A stretch of 64,000 bases of DNA, from NCBI GenBank assembly GCA_015501585.1, contig JADNRY010000131.1:1-64000 (forward strand), read 5' to 3'. Source of the stretch: Rhodocollybia butyracea. Its lineage: Eukaryota > Basidiomycota > Agaricomycetes > Agaricales > Omphalotaceae. Below the pieces are notes generated by a model. It was not told the DNA's origin. It did not search any database and saw only the letters and a list, made by a program, of their open reading frames with translations. The position numbers were made by a program, and so were the translations under genes. Positions 22,851 through 34,609 of this stretch are shown in pieces (position 1 is the first letter of the stretch; every line of letters starts with the position of its first letter).

Positions 22851-24800
22851 TATGTAATTATCCATTTTATTCTCATTACATTCGCAAATACAACAATCGA
22901 ACCCGTGCCCTCGCGAATCCAGTTCCCCACAATGGGCTCCAACACCATCCAAACCATAAGAATCCGCCTGTTTATATTAGTGTCGTCCGCCGTATCTATC
23001 GAAATATCATCAAAACTCACATCAGTACAACAATTCTTTTTTTTTTTTGTCTCTGCATGAACCCTTGCCGGATCCTATTGCGAGATCCACATCCCTCCCT
23101 CACCCGAGTCCGCCTTTCTGCTTACGGATGGCCAGTTCTTTCGTTGAATCGGTTAGTGGGTGCCTATACTAGATTTTTTAGTTGGATATCAATGCATCAC
23201 TACTCATCGTGGATATCTCGTTATACATCAAAAGATTTCTTACAACGCGTTCGGATCGTAAGGTTTCGGTCGGTTGAGAGAAAACGTTATGAATCTGAGA
23301 TCCCGTCGTAGTACAAATCAGCGAACCTCTATCCAGCCTCGAAGGGTCGGATTGGGGAATCAGAGGTACCATGTCTTGCTGATTACTGGTGCTCTTCGTG
23401 CAATTCATCTCCAGCTTCAAAGCTAACGAAGGGATTCTGTAATGGCTTTTGAGTTGCAACGTATAGTTGGGGACCTATTGTATCGTATAGCGGATATCAA
23501 GCTAATGCACGTCAATGGCGGTGCGTTTCTTGCTCTAGTACATTTCACCTTATTTGTTATAATTTCATTCATGTGGAATTCTGCTACATAACTATCGTAT
23601 CGTATAGCGGATATCAAGCTAATTCTAATTGTTATAAAATCATTCATGTTGGATGTTCAGGAAGAAAGTGAAAAATCTGAACCACGTGCCAGACAGAAAA
23701 ACTTACCGATGCGTCACCGAGGTGGGTCTACCAAATTTGGATGCTGTGCCTGTTTGGCCGTTTCTCGGCATGATCAATGATCGTTATCTTATCTTACTTA
23801 AAGTATCGTCTGTGAGATTCGAGTGGGTTCTTTCTAGAACTGCAAAATGAAAGTGATCCGCGAGACCATGTTTTAAGAAAAATTTCGCGGAGGGCATGGT
23901 ATTTCACACGCAAACTTTGTCGAGGTCGGCGAAGTCGCCAACTTCTCCAGGTTCGCCAACTTCGCCGAGTGATCAATCTGAAGAGGGGAGCCAGCTTGTA
24001 GAGAAGAGGTGGGGTATTGGGTTACTTAGCGAGTTTGAGAGAGCTACAAACACTGGATCTGCCGCACACACTGACTTTGTTCTTGCACAGAGCAAGGCTG
24101 TCACCGATATACCCACTGGCACACTTTCGGAGAAGGAGTTGAATTTTGCTCGTAAAGGAACGCATCATGCGAGTACTTTAGCTGCCGGGTCTACTGGTAC
24201 TACTGGTACACCTCCGGAAACTCATTACGCTGGCCCTGGAGGGCGGGAGTACACCGAGTGCTTTTAATAAATCTGCTTCGTGCGAATAAAAACTTCTCAT
24301 TACCTGGTATCCTGTCCATTATGAGAGTTTGGTGAAGGATTTTAACGCAGCGCGCAACTCTCCAGAACTGGAATGATGTCAGGAACATTGTTTCCAATTT
24401 TAAAGCCGCGTCTCAAATTAGTGACTCCGAAAGCAAAGATACGGCTACCAAGTCACGTAGGAGATCCACCAATAGATCGACGGATGCTAAAACATGTGAG
24501 TGTTGTTCCCCAGTCTGAATATTCGAAAATCGGATTCCTTGCCCTCGGTTGGGTAAGATAATGCGATGAAAGGGAAACGAAATACAAGGAAGCAGCGGGA
24601 ACGGGTAAAGAAGTACAAGGATGTATCTTGAAAGGGAACAAGGCACCTAGGCGGAAACGGGTTGAGTAGTCTTGTTAGGGAACGAGCAGTGGGGAATACA
24701 TCGTTTGAGACTCATAGGAGAGAAGCGGAATTAGCGGAATTAGGCGGGAATGAGCGGGAGCGACTGATGCGAAACGAATTGGTGACAGGCGGAACGGGGG
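22851..24800 (+). mobile_element. Copia-like retrotransposon remnant, copy 1 (internally deleted)
   Basis: 22851-23475 is nearly identical to 30006-30640, including a shared poly-T tract near 23036. Parts up to about 24020 match up to 31210. 24230-24490 encodes a gag-like stretch (NKNFSLPGILSIMRVW, LTQRATLQNWNDVRNI) that also occurs inverted at 32290-32040. 24597-24725 matches 33551-33690. The copia label is inferred from the reverse transcriptase in copy 2; no RT remains here. It begins about 100 bp after the stop of the MYND gene. Confidence 0.6.
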
Positions 24801-25054
24801 ATCGAGTACGGGGGATGACATTACTCCCCCTCCCTTCAAATTCCGAGCCCTCGAGGAACTCATCGCCATGCGTTGCCAGCGCGCGGGTACTGTCGGGCAA
24901 CCGGCAACCGGCTTAGTACGTGAATTCCGAATGAGTCAAAGAAGCTTCTCGATCGTTGAAGTCACGCAGGGTTGAATTTGTGCTGCGTAATCCCTATTCA
25001 TCTTCAACTTCAACTCTTCCTCTTTACAACCAACCCCATCTAACATCGCTCGAA

Positions 25055-27603
25055 ATGTCCGAAGATCAACACCGGGTTCAATGTTTCCGTATCCATGGGC
25101 TCGACGTGGATATGATTATCGAGTGCGCTGGTATTTTTGCGACGGTACAGAACCAGGTGAAGTGCACTCTTTGCCGGACTCAAACCGACGAATCTTGCGA
25201 ACGCCCGCCATCGTCCCTCGTCTGCAGTTTTTGTCACGGCCGTCATAAGACGTGTGATTATGCCAGGATGCTGCGTTTTTGCGCCTACGCTCATCTCGAA
25301 GGAATTTCCGTGGCCGAAGCTGTCGAAGTCCTAACACCCCATGGTACTGGTTTTACCTTTCCTACGGAACTGTTTCGCGACGCTTTAGATATCATCGAAC
25401 GGGATAATAGCAGTGTTGAAGTCTTGCAGCGTGTCGACTTTGAGCGCGAAGCAATGTTTCCAGCGAGTAGCGAGGAGCGTAAAGGCTTGAGCAGCTTTAT
25501 TCAACGCCAGAAGGAGGAGGACCCATGGCAGAAGACTGTTGATTCCGAGAAGAGCAAGCGCGAGAGGAAGAAAGATAAGACGTCGAAAAAGGGTAGCGGG
25601 AAGCGAGGGACCACAAATAAATCCCAGCCTAGTATCCGGTTCACGATCCCCGCTCTTGCTAAACCAAGGGTTCCGTCCTCTACTGCGACCGACGATCCCG
25701 TAGTTCCTCCCGTCAACGATCTCCCAATCACTCAGCCGGAATCTCCCCTCCCTACGAACTTGCCTCAAGTGATCACCCGAAAGCGCAGCTTTTCTCCTAC
25801 ACCTGACGAGGCTTCCAGAGTAGTTCGGCCTCGCCTTGGTAATTCGCAATCTTCCTCTACCAACTCTAAACCCGTCCCTCCTCCCGCTCTTCCTACACAT
25901 CCCGAACCCCCCAATCCCAATCAACCTGTAACCGAATCCTCTCTCGCAGGACCTGCTGAAGGCCTCGACTTGGAGGGACAGGTAATTCCGGCCACGTTTA
26001 TTCAAGCATACCGGGCGGCGGTTCTTCAACTTCAGGAAGAGAAGGAAAGGTCAGCGCGGTTTCTGGGGGAGCGAAATCGTCTATTGGATGAAGTACAAGT
26101 GCTCGGGGATCGCAACCAGGGTTTGGCGGCCGACGCTATAGTGGAACGCAATCGGGCTGATGTGCTATTCTCCCGTGTCAAGGATGTGGAAGCGTCGGCG
26201 GCGTTGTTAACTGCAGAATATCGTCGATCTCGCCAACGTACGACGGAACTAGAAGCGCAGTTAGCTGAGCGAGTACCCCGACCGAGAATGCAGTGAACGT
26301 GTCGGAACTTCAACAGGTATGTTTCCCAATTACTTTGTTGTCCTGTTCCTTATTTGAGCCTTGGTCCTAGAATGTTCGTCACCTACAGGCCATAATTGAC
26401 GGTTTACGAAGAGATCTGAAGGAGGCGAATCGGTCCTTCAACATCCTATCGTATCAACATCAGGAGGTATTACGCCGTAGTGATCATACTGCCGAGATAA
26501 GTCGTCGAGTTGCACGGGAAATCAGTGCGCTCGAGTCGTCTCTCGTGGAGAAGAAAAAAGAGATACGGGTACTCGAGGATATGATGATGTCTTCGGTGGG
26601 CACTTCTTCCGAGTCCCTGGTGCGGGATCTTCAATCTGACCGGGAGGCCTTGGTGAATGAGCGGAATGTCGCGCTGGAGTACGCAATCATGCTTCGTCAG
26701 TTGGATCTTCCCGGGTTTGTACGGCGTTTCGAGCAGCGGGCTGCGGATCCACTCTTCCGCTTGAACAATTTCCTTCGTACTTTCGAGGATCAGGCGGTGT
26801 TGGACAATCCTCTGTTTGTCGAAATCGAATCCACTTTGTCGGAAGTGGTTCCTGCTATCACCAACGCAGCTTGCCGAGCTCAATTGGCTCTTCGTACCGT
26901 TCTCGAAGATTTCGACCTGCAATTCCCTCATGTCCGTCGGCTCCTGAGGGAAACTTCCAGTAGTCGCGTAGTTCACAGCCTACTGCGAAATGCTGGGATG
27001 GAGTCGATGGTGTCTTCCATTGAGCCTGTATTCGATGCCGATCGTACTATTCGGTATGGCGAATACCTCAAGTCCAGTCCCGATTTCTTTCCGCTTTATA
27101 CGTTGAAGGATCCCGAGAGCCCTGCTCTTCAAAAAGCGATTCGTGAATTGCTGGCTGATCTCGACGCTCTTCCCTATACTCCCACCCCTACTGATTCTTC
27201 TGTCAACTATTCGCCCCTGCCTGCTCCTTCCTTTTCGCCGCTTTCCAGTACAGTTCCCGGTCTCGGTACTGCGTCAAGGTCCGATCTCCTTCCACCCGTG
27301 TCCTCTCAAACTCCCAACTCGAATCCTCCTAGGGAGCCATCGCCAATGGAAGAGATCGAGTATGTGGACCTTGCGGATATCCCTGGGTTGCATGAGGAAG
27401 AGGATGAGTTGGAGGAGGAGGGAGAGGATGAGCTGAACGAAGAGGTGCGGGAGGTGTCTCAGATGGCGATTCGTGAGGATGTTGTAATTCCAGGGCAAGA
27501 GCACTCGGGCGGAATTATTCCCGAGGTGCATGTCCAAACTGAGTCCTTGTTCGTCCCTAACCCCCATAATCCACTACATATGAATGCGAAGAGTGGTTTT
27601 TAG
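25055..27603 (+). CDS. Cys-rich (Zn2Cys6-like) / coiled-coil family protein, copy B
   Basis: ATG at 25055 (MSEDQHRVQCFRIHGLDVDM). Residues about 35-68 hold C-X2-C-X7-C-X8-C-X2-C-X6-C, then RMLRFCAYAHLEG. A lysine-rich basic patch (SEKSKRERKKDKTSKKGSGK) and a Pro/Ser linker with KRSFSP and PRLG follow, then a coiled coil (LQLQEEKERSARFLGERNRL). Intron 26317-26370 splits LQQ from NVRHLQAIIDGL. Exon 2 holds a second coiled coil, a globular part (AIMLRQLDLPGFVRRFEQRA) and an acidic tail (HEEEDELEEEGEDELNEEV) ending SLFVPNPHNPLHMNAKSGF. One base is missing near 26290, or a 99-nt intron from a GTACCC donor at 26272 bypasses it. A DNA-associated nuclear role fits the Cys array and basic patch but is only an inference. 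It lies between two copia-like copies and is probably transposon-associated. Confidence 0.7.
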
Positions 27604-27747
27604 AGTCGTAGTTTTCTTGTTTTCGTCTTGTCTGTTCATTCGTTTTCTTGTTTTCTTGTTGTAGTTATCGTTGTAGTTTTTTTTGTAAATAAAATGTCTG
27701 TTTTTAAATGTTAGACATTCACTACGGGAAGAGGCGACAATCAATAT

Positions 27748-28010
27748 GACTGTTTAAGAACCCTCACATTGACTGTACAAACGCTCATCCTGATTGTACA
27801 AACAATCAGGATGACTGTTTTGGAACGGTCAATATGAGTGTAAACGGAAATTGGTCTGACTGTCCCGGACAGTCAATCTGAACGTTTGGTGCACTCGTAT
27901 TGACTGCCGAGGGCAGTCAGTCTGACTGTTCAGAGCACTCATATTGACCGAGATCAGGACACTCAGAACGACTGTTTACTCACTCATATTGACTGCTATT
28001 CGAGTAGTCT
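27748..28010. repeat. Degenerate minisatellite, about 12 units of 20-24 bp
   Basis: Units approximate ACTCATATTGACTGTTCAG plus a variable 2-5 bases. Clear examples are CTCACATTGACTGTACAAACG, ACTCGTATTGACTGCC, AGTCAGTCTGACTGTTC and ACTCATATTGACTGC. GACTG or its variants recur every 20-24 bp, and several units are near-palindromic (GACTGTCCCGGACAGTC). It starts about 140 bp after the stop of the 25055-27603 gene. No coding potential. Confidence 0.8.
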
Positions 28011-28183
28011 GATCTCGAGGGCCTAATAAAATGCATATAATACTAGCTACTACAATAATGGCTAATATTATCAATACGTGCGATATACGAACCACCTACT
28101 TACAACTTCCCTGACCGCCTGAAGAAAAGTAAGGCACTAAGAGTTAAAGAATAACGCACCTACAACGAGACGCTGTAAACTTA

Positions 28184-29000
<817 letters not shown>

Positions 29001-29009
29001 TTGGACATC

Positions 29010-29640
29010 AGAGGGATGTATCCAAGGGCGTATGTTAGAAGCCGGCGTCGAAGCAACAGAGAGTTCCTGAGCGGTGGCCTGATAAGGATAATGGTCTTGT
29101 ACTCAACGCGAGTGAGAATTCAAACGCCTGACGACATACAAGCGCTAGCCTTCGTATGGGGTGACAATATGGGAACGACACCGGATTTGAAAAATTAGCG
29201 ATAAGATGCGCAAAAGAAAGAGGAGATATGCGGGACATACTTGATTTTTTTTGATGCTCCAGCACATCGATAGGCCCAGTAGCAGCTCAAAGATCCAAAA
29301 GCTTTATCAACGCGGAAATTTCGGACTACAGGCTTGCTAATAAGCACCAATTCGGGACAAAAGCCTCCATATATGCAGGACAGAATCGGAGCAGACAGAA
29401 AATCACGTCGAAAAAAACTGGATTTTCATGAAATAAAAGGACGTACCAGTGAGATATAAGCCCTCTTAGCCATCTCCAGACCAGTTTTTTTTATCTTAAA
29501 TCCCGAAATTTGGGTGGAACCCAATTTTCTTCCAGTTACCAATAAGGCCAGTTTTCGAGCCAAGTTTTGTCCTGAGACCTAAAATATTTGTCAACACAGT
29601 ATGTTCGGTCCAGCATCTTCGCGTTAAAAGCAAATTTGAG
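29010..29640. other. No supported gene
   Basis: Minus-strand frames here may belong to the same broken kinase locus, but nothing is recognisable. AT-rich with several T runs toward 29500. Confidence 0.35.
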
Positions 29641-29649
29641 GTGAGCCAG

Positions 29650-30005
29650 GCGTAAGTCAGTATGCATGTGTGTGTTAGAACAGAATGGAAAGAGTCTACA
29701 ATGGGATAGTCAGAGAGAGACAGCGCGGAGTTGGATCCGTTGCTAGAGAGTTAAATGGAGTTGTACCCATTCGTGAAGTTATCGGAAAGATTAAAAGAGA
29801 GAAGAAAAGATAGACAGCGCAAACTAATTTGAAGGCGGAGTTGAATCCGCCCATGCGAGTTTGTCGATTAGAGGAATAGGGAAGGAGAGTGGTGGTCGGA
29901 ATTGCGTCCGCCTAGTTTCAGCATATTCAGCGATCCTACCATGCCTTCCCAAGATACCCATGAGTTGAATGCGGTATCATATCCTGTTCATTTGATGAGG
30001 TATTC
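29650..30005 (-). mobile_element. Ty3/gypsy 3' end, inverted copy
   Basis: 30005-29935 read on the minus strand encodes EYLIK-GYDTAFNSW-like chromodomain sequence matching 9695-9760. It is followed by the GCGGATTCAACTCCGCC block and the GGTACAACTCC and CCAACTCCG blocks of the element's 3'-terminal region. The fragment abuts the second copia-like copy exactly at 30005/30006. Confidence 0.75.
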
Positions 30006-31221
30006 TATGTAATTATCCATTTTATTCTCATTACATTCGCAAATACAACAATCGAACCCGTGCCCTCGCGAATCCAGTTCCCCACAATGGGCTCCAACAC
30101 CATCCAAACCATAAGAATCCGCCTGTTTATATTAGTGTCGTCCGCCGTATCTATCGAAATATCATCAAAACTCACACCAGTACAACAATTCTTTTTTTTT
30201 TTTTTGTCTCTGCATGAACTCTTGCCGGATCCTATTGCGAGATCCACATCCCTCCCTCACCCGAGTCCGCCTTTCTGCTTACGGATGGCCAGTTCTTTCG
30301 TTGAATTGGTTAGTGGGTGCCTATACTAGATTTTTTAGTTGGATATCAATGCATCACTACTCATCGTGGATATCTCGTTATACATCAAAAGATTTCTTAC
30401 AACGCGTTCGGATCGTAAGGTTTCGGTCGGTTGAGAGAAAACGTTATGAATCTGAGATCCCGTCGTAGTACAAATCAGCGAACCTCTCGTCCAGCAGTCG
30501 TCCAGCCTCGAAGCCTCGGATTGGGGAAATAGAGGTATCATGTCTTGTTGATTACCGGTGCTCTACGTGCAATTCATCTCCAGCTTCAAAGCTAACGAAG
30601 GGATTCTGTAATGTAATGTCTTTTCAGTTGCAACGTATAGTTGGGGACCTATCGTATCGTATAGCGGATATCAAGCTAATTCTAATAGACGTCAATGGCG
30701 GTGAGTTTCTTGCTCAACATTTCACCTTAATTGTTATAAAATCATTCATGTTGGATGTTCAGGAAGAAAGTGAAAAATCTGAACCACGTGCCAGACAGAA
30801 AAATTTACCATTGTGGCATCAAGGTGGGTCTACTAAATTTGGATGTCTGGCGTTTCATTGGATGTCTGGCCGTTTCATTGGATGTCTGGCCGTTTCTCGG
30901 CATGATCGATGATAGATGATCCTTTATCTTATCTTACTTATAGTACCGCTTGTTCAGGATTCTGTCAATGTATGAGATTCGAGTGAGTTCTTTCTAGAAA
31001 AGTGATCCGCGAGACCATGTTTTGGGAGAAAATTGCGCGGAGGGCATGGTATCTCACACACAAACTTCGCCGAGGTCGGCGAAGTCGCCAACTTCGCCAA
31101 CTCTTCTCCAGGTTCGCCAACTTCGCCGAGGTCACCAACTTCGAGGCCGAACTGCAAGTGTCGGATGATCAATCTGAAGCGGGGAGCCAGCTTGTAGAGA
31201 AGAAGTGGGGTATTGGGTTAC

Positions 31222-32290
31222 TTAGCGATAATCGATGAGGTCCGTGGGGGCCAGCTCATCGTCTTCAACGATTCGGAAGATAACCGCATCCGCTTTGTCG
31301 TCTATGATCTCGACCTGCCAATCGGTTACTGCACAAATGCTGCCGTTTAAAAACAAGCCTAGCCTCATCCACAATGTTTCCGGTTTGTGAGCGAATACCC
31401 ACAGCGGGTTGATGGTAGCACCCGGTAGTAGTTCTTTGGTACGGGAGGCTGCATTGAACGTGGAGCCTAGTTCCGTTGGTAAATTTTTGGCCAATGATGC
31501 AAAGTTAGCACGAGGATGTTCACAGCCCTCAAATTCTCTGCTGGCAACTGCAATTGCTGACGAGTTTCTGAGTCCCCGCTCATAAAAGTGGGGCCCCGGC
31601 ATATAGCGCATCCGCATTCTTGCCCTGATTTTGACTAAATGTCTGCGTCGTTCTCGTTGTACCCCAAGTCGGAGCCTGAGAAATGACTCCAGATTTGGAG
31701 GTCTGGTACGTGGGCGCGAGATTCTAGACCTGCGTTGATGTTTCTTATCCTTCTGTTTAGCAGGACAAGTCTTATGTTTATGCCCCGTCCACGATGACAA
31801 TTAGAGCTCGAAGTACGGAAAGAAGTACGGAAAGAACCAGATGATGAATCCGAGTCAGACTCAGAGCTTGACGGGACATCAGGGTCACTCGAAGGCGAAG
31901 ACGAATGGCTATCTGAACTAGAGTCCGAAATCTTGAAAGCATCCTGAAGGGGCTTAACATCCGCCTTGCGAATCTTTTGAAGATTCGGACTCGGAAACAA
32001 CGCTCTGTTGTTTTCCCTTATGAAGCTTAGCCTTCATTGATCCATTCATGGATCTCTTATGTGACTTGGTAGCCGAATCTTTGCAGTCACTAACTTGAGA
32101 CCCGGCTTTAAAATCGGAAACAACTTGAATGTCCCTGACATCGTTCCAGTTCTGGAGAGTTGCGCGCTGCGTTAAAATCCTTCTCCAAACTCTCATAATG
32201 GGCAGGATACCAGGTAATGAGAAGTTTTTATTCACGTTCGCAGATTTAGCGGTTTTTAAAAGCACTCGGTGGACTCCCGCCCTCCAGGGC
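31222..32290 (-). pseudogene. Gag-like region with zinc-knuckle trace
   Basis: The minus strand encodes NKNFSLPGILPIMRVWRRIL, TQRATLQNWNDVRDIQVVSD, then a Ser/Asp-rich stretch (SDSSSDSHSSSPSSDPDVPS). Then come NCHRGRG and, in the next frame, GHKHKTCPAKQKDKK. Together these resemble a CCHC knuckle (C-x2-C-x4-H-x4-C) with its second Cys lost at the frame change. The rest (FEGCEHPRANFASLAKNLPT) is not recognised. Oriented opposite to the same section in copy 1. Confidence 0.5.
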
Positions 32291-32499
32291 CAGCGTACGG
32301 GAGGTGGAATGCGGATGCGCTAACCAGGCGACTTTGACGGGACCCCACTTTATGAGCGCGGACTTTGACAACACGAGAGCGACAAAGAAGAGGACTGTCT
32401 GTAGTCACTTGAAGGCGGATTGTAGCCATCCCGGAGATCTTCCGAAGGCGCGGCAACGACTGGGGAAAGAAGTTCCTAGACGAAAGCTATGAGCAGTGT

Positions 32500-33130
32500 T
32501 TTCGGTTAGTTGAGGCTAGGCTTGTTGTTAACGGAGGTGGAAGGTGTTGATTACTTCGAGGTTTTTACAGCGGTTTTAAGATTTGAATCACTCAGGATCC
32601 TCATAGCGGTATGGGTTTCGCTCGGATACTTCATCTGGCAGATTGATTTTGCCTCGGCTTACCTGAATGCGGAGATGAAGGAGAATATGGATGTCCGCCC
32701 ACCTGAAGGCTTTGAAGGTAGAGGATCGGGAAAGGTTATGCGGGTGAAGAAGTCAGTATCCGGGTCAATGCAAGCAGGAAGGGAGGAACTGGTGGAAGCA
32801 GTTAGATCAGATTTGGGATACACTCGCTCGTAAGCTGATCAATGCGTAAGGTCGAGGAAGCTGGATTTAAAGGAGACGATGACGGGGACCTATACAAATG
32901 ACACGTTAGGTGGATCTTCGTCGAAGGAAGAAATGGTTAGAGCAAAGGAGGAAATCGGAAGCAGGTATCGGATAAAGGAGACTGACGCGGTACATTTCGC
33001 TCTAGGTATGAGGCTGGTACACTATCCATGCTGGCCTACTGGGACCAGTTTCTGACTAAGTTTGGGCTCCAGGATCTCAAATCAAAATCGACACCCAATT
33101 CGGACAAGGAGCTTGTCGACCTGACATAGC
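32500..33130 (+). pseudogene. Ty1/copia reverse transcriptase fragment
   Basis: EGVDYFEVFTAVLRFESLRI, LIAV and IDFASAYLNAEMKENMDVRPPEGF match the copia RT start (VDY-ETFAPV-R--S-R-L-A, DV-TAFLN--L-E-I-M-QPEGF). Further on, KEEMVRAKEEIGSRYRIKET, FALGMRLVHY and FLTKFGLQDLKSKSTPNSD match the RT C-terminal part (KEEL---Y--KDLG---LG, L--FG---AK---TP). The YVDD catalytic segment is not readable and several stops occur. Confidence 0.85.
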
Positions 33131-33904
33131 GTATGAAACTAATGACTTATCCAGGCTCTGAAGGAGAGGTCAAGATTCATCATGTCCTATCTGGAGAGAA
33201 TCTTGCTGGCTTCTGCGGCAAGGTAATGGACGTTGGACACATCTCCCCAATGACGGAATTGTTGGGAGTAATAAATGGGGGATGCCGTCGATTTTGCCAC
33301 AGCCGAGAATCTCGAATTTTGAGAAGGGGATGGGGAACGACAACGACGTAGAATCACTGAGCGGGACCAGTAAGAGTAGTAGAATGAACTCGGAGAGTAA
33401 GCCTAGGAGTGATGAGTATCCGACTCGAAAGGTAGAGCCCACGAAGTGCAAAAGGAAACGAAGACGATTATGAGCGGAAGCGGAAGTTCTGGTGGGAAGT
33501 TCTAGTGGACGCGCGATAATCGGGATCGAAAGTGAGTAGATTGCGCAGAAAGTACACGGAACGGGTAAAGAACTACAAGGACATATCTTGAAAGGGAACA
33601 GGGCACCTAGGCGGAAACGGGTTGAGTAGTCTTGTTAGGGGAACGACCAGTGGGGGAATACATCGTTCGAGACTCGACGTTATCATAAGAGAGAGAGAAG
33701 CGGAAATAGGGAAGTGCGGGTTAAAAGGGTGTATAAGTGGCATGGGCGGGAATGGGGCGTGTGTGGAGAATGGGATTGCTAAATAAAGGTCAAAACCATT
33801 GTCGCATGCGCAATGGCTCAATGATACGCGCAACGGATTCGTCGGTGGATAGACATCGATGCGTTCTTCGGCTACAACTTTTCTACGCGCGACAGCCAAC
33901 ACGA

Positions 33905-34600
33905 CCATCTAAAAGGTTATTGAAATTTTTCGGTAAATTTGATTATTTATGCTATATTCATGCTAGCTTTTACTAATAATTATATTACCATAGCCATTGT
34001 CTACTATAATAAAGTTCAGCTAACATGAAGTTTTTTGGTTTATCATAATTTTTCTATCAATTGAACATTACCTAAATAACATTTATTTTAATCTGGAAGA
34101 ATTCTCTTATGGCTTCATTGTAAGTTTCTTCTGTTATGTTAAACAAATACAATGGCTCTAAATTTTTGATTATCATAAGTTCATGAATACCATAAGATAA
34201 AAAAAGATATTCATGCTGATATTTATTCACATAACTTTTCCATTTCTGCTCAAAGATTTATGGAATGCAATACAAAATTCTATAGTTAAACCACTACAAT
34301 CTTATCAGTATCATACTCAAATAATTGCATAAATTTGTTACCTTAATGTAGAATTATGCTAAAAGCTCATTTCAAAATATTACAATAAACATAACTCAAC
34401 TTTATCATTAGTTCTTCATAGTTTCAGCATAAGTTACACACTTTATGGTAAAGCAATGATTTTATTGGATTTTTTTCACTTAATATAAACTTAACAGATC
34501 TTTACCATAAACATCAGAATTTATGCCAAAAATTATTCATACAATTTTAACATAATTTTACTATTTCCAGCAAAATTTATGGGGATTTGCACGCAGTGTC
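33905..34600. repeat. AT-rich island dense in CATAA/TTATG words
   Basis: About 700 bp clearly richer in A+T than its surroundings. CATAA or its complement TTATG recurs many times in both orientations (for example TTTATCATAATTT, ACCATAAGATAAA, AGCATAAGTTACACAC, TTTATGGGGATTT). There are no ORFs of note. It may be a degenerate repeat array, a MITE-like element or organelle-derived DNA. Confidence 0.6.
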
Positions 34601-34609
34601 CAACATATT

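Larger units (their letters stand above)
30006..33760 (+). mobile_element. Copia-like retrotransposon remnant, copy 2 (rearranged)
   Basis: The left part (30006-31210) and right part (33551-33690) match copy 1 in the same orientation. Between them lie an inverted gag section (31222-32290, minus) and a plus-strand reverse transcriptase section (32500-33130). Many stops and frame changes make it non-functional. Confidence 0.7.

Noticed and set aside
31060..31150. Short repeated CTTCGCC / GCCAACTTCGCCGAG words, considered as a CRISPR-like array
   Set aside because: Spacing is irregular with no constant repeat-spacer structure, and the host is a eukaryote; it is a simple degenerate repeat inside the copia-like copy.
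33905..34600. Mitochondrial insertion as the firm explanation of the AT-rich island
   Set aside because: No mitochondrial coding sequence is readable, so this is left only as one possibility.
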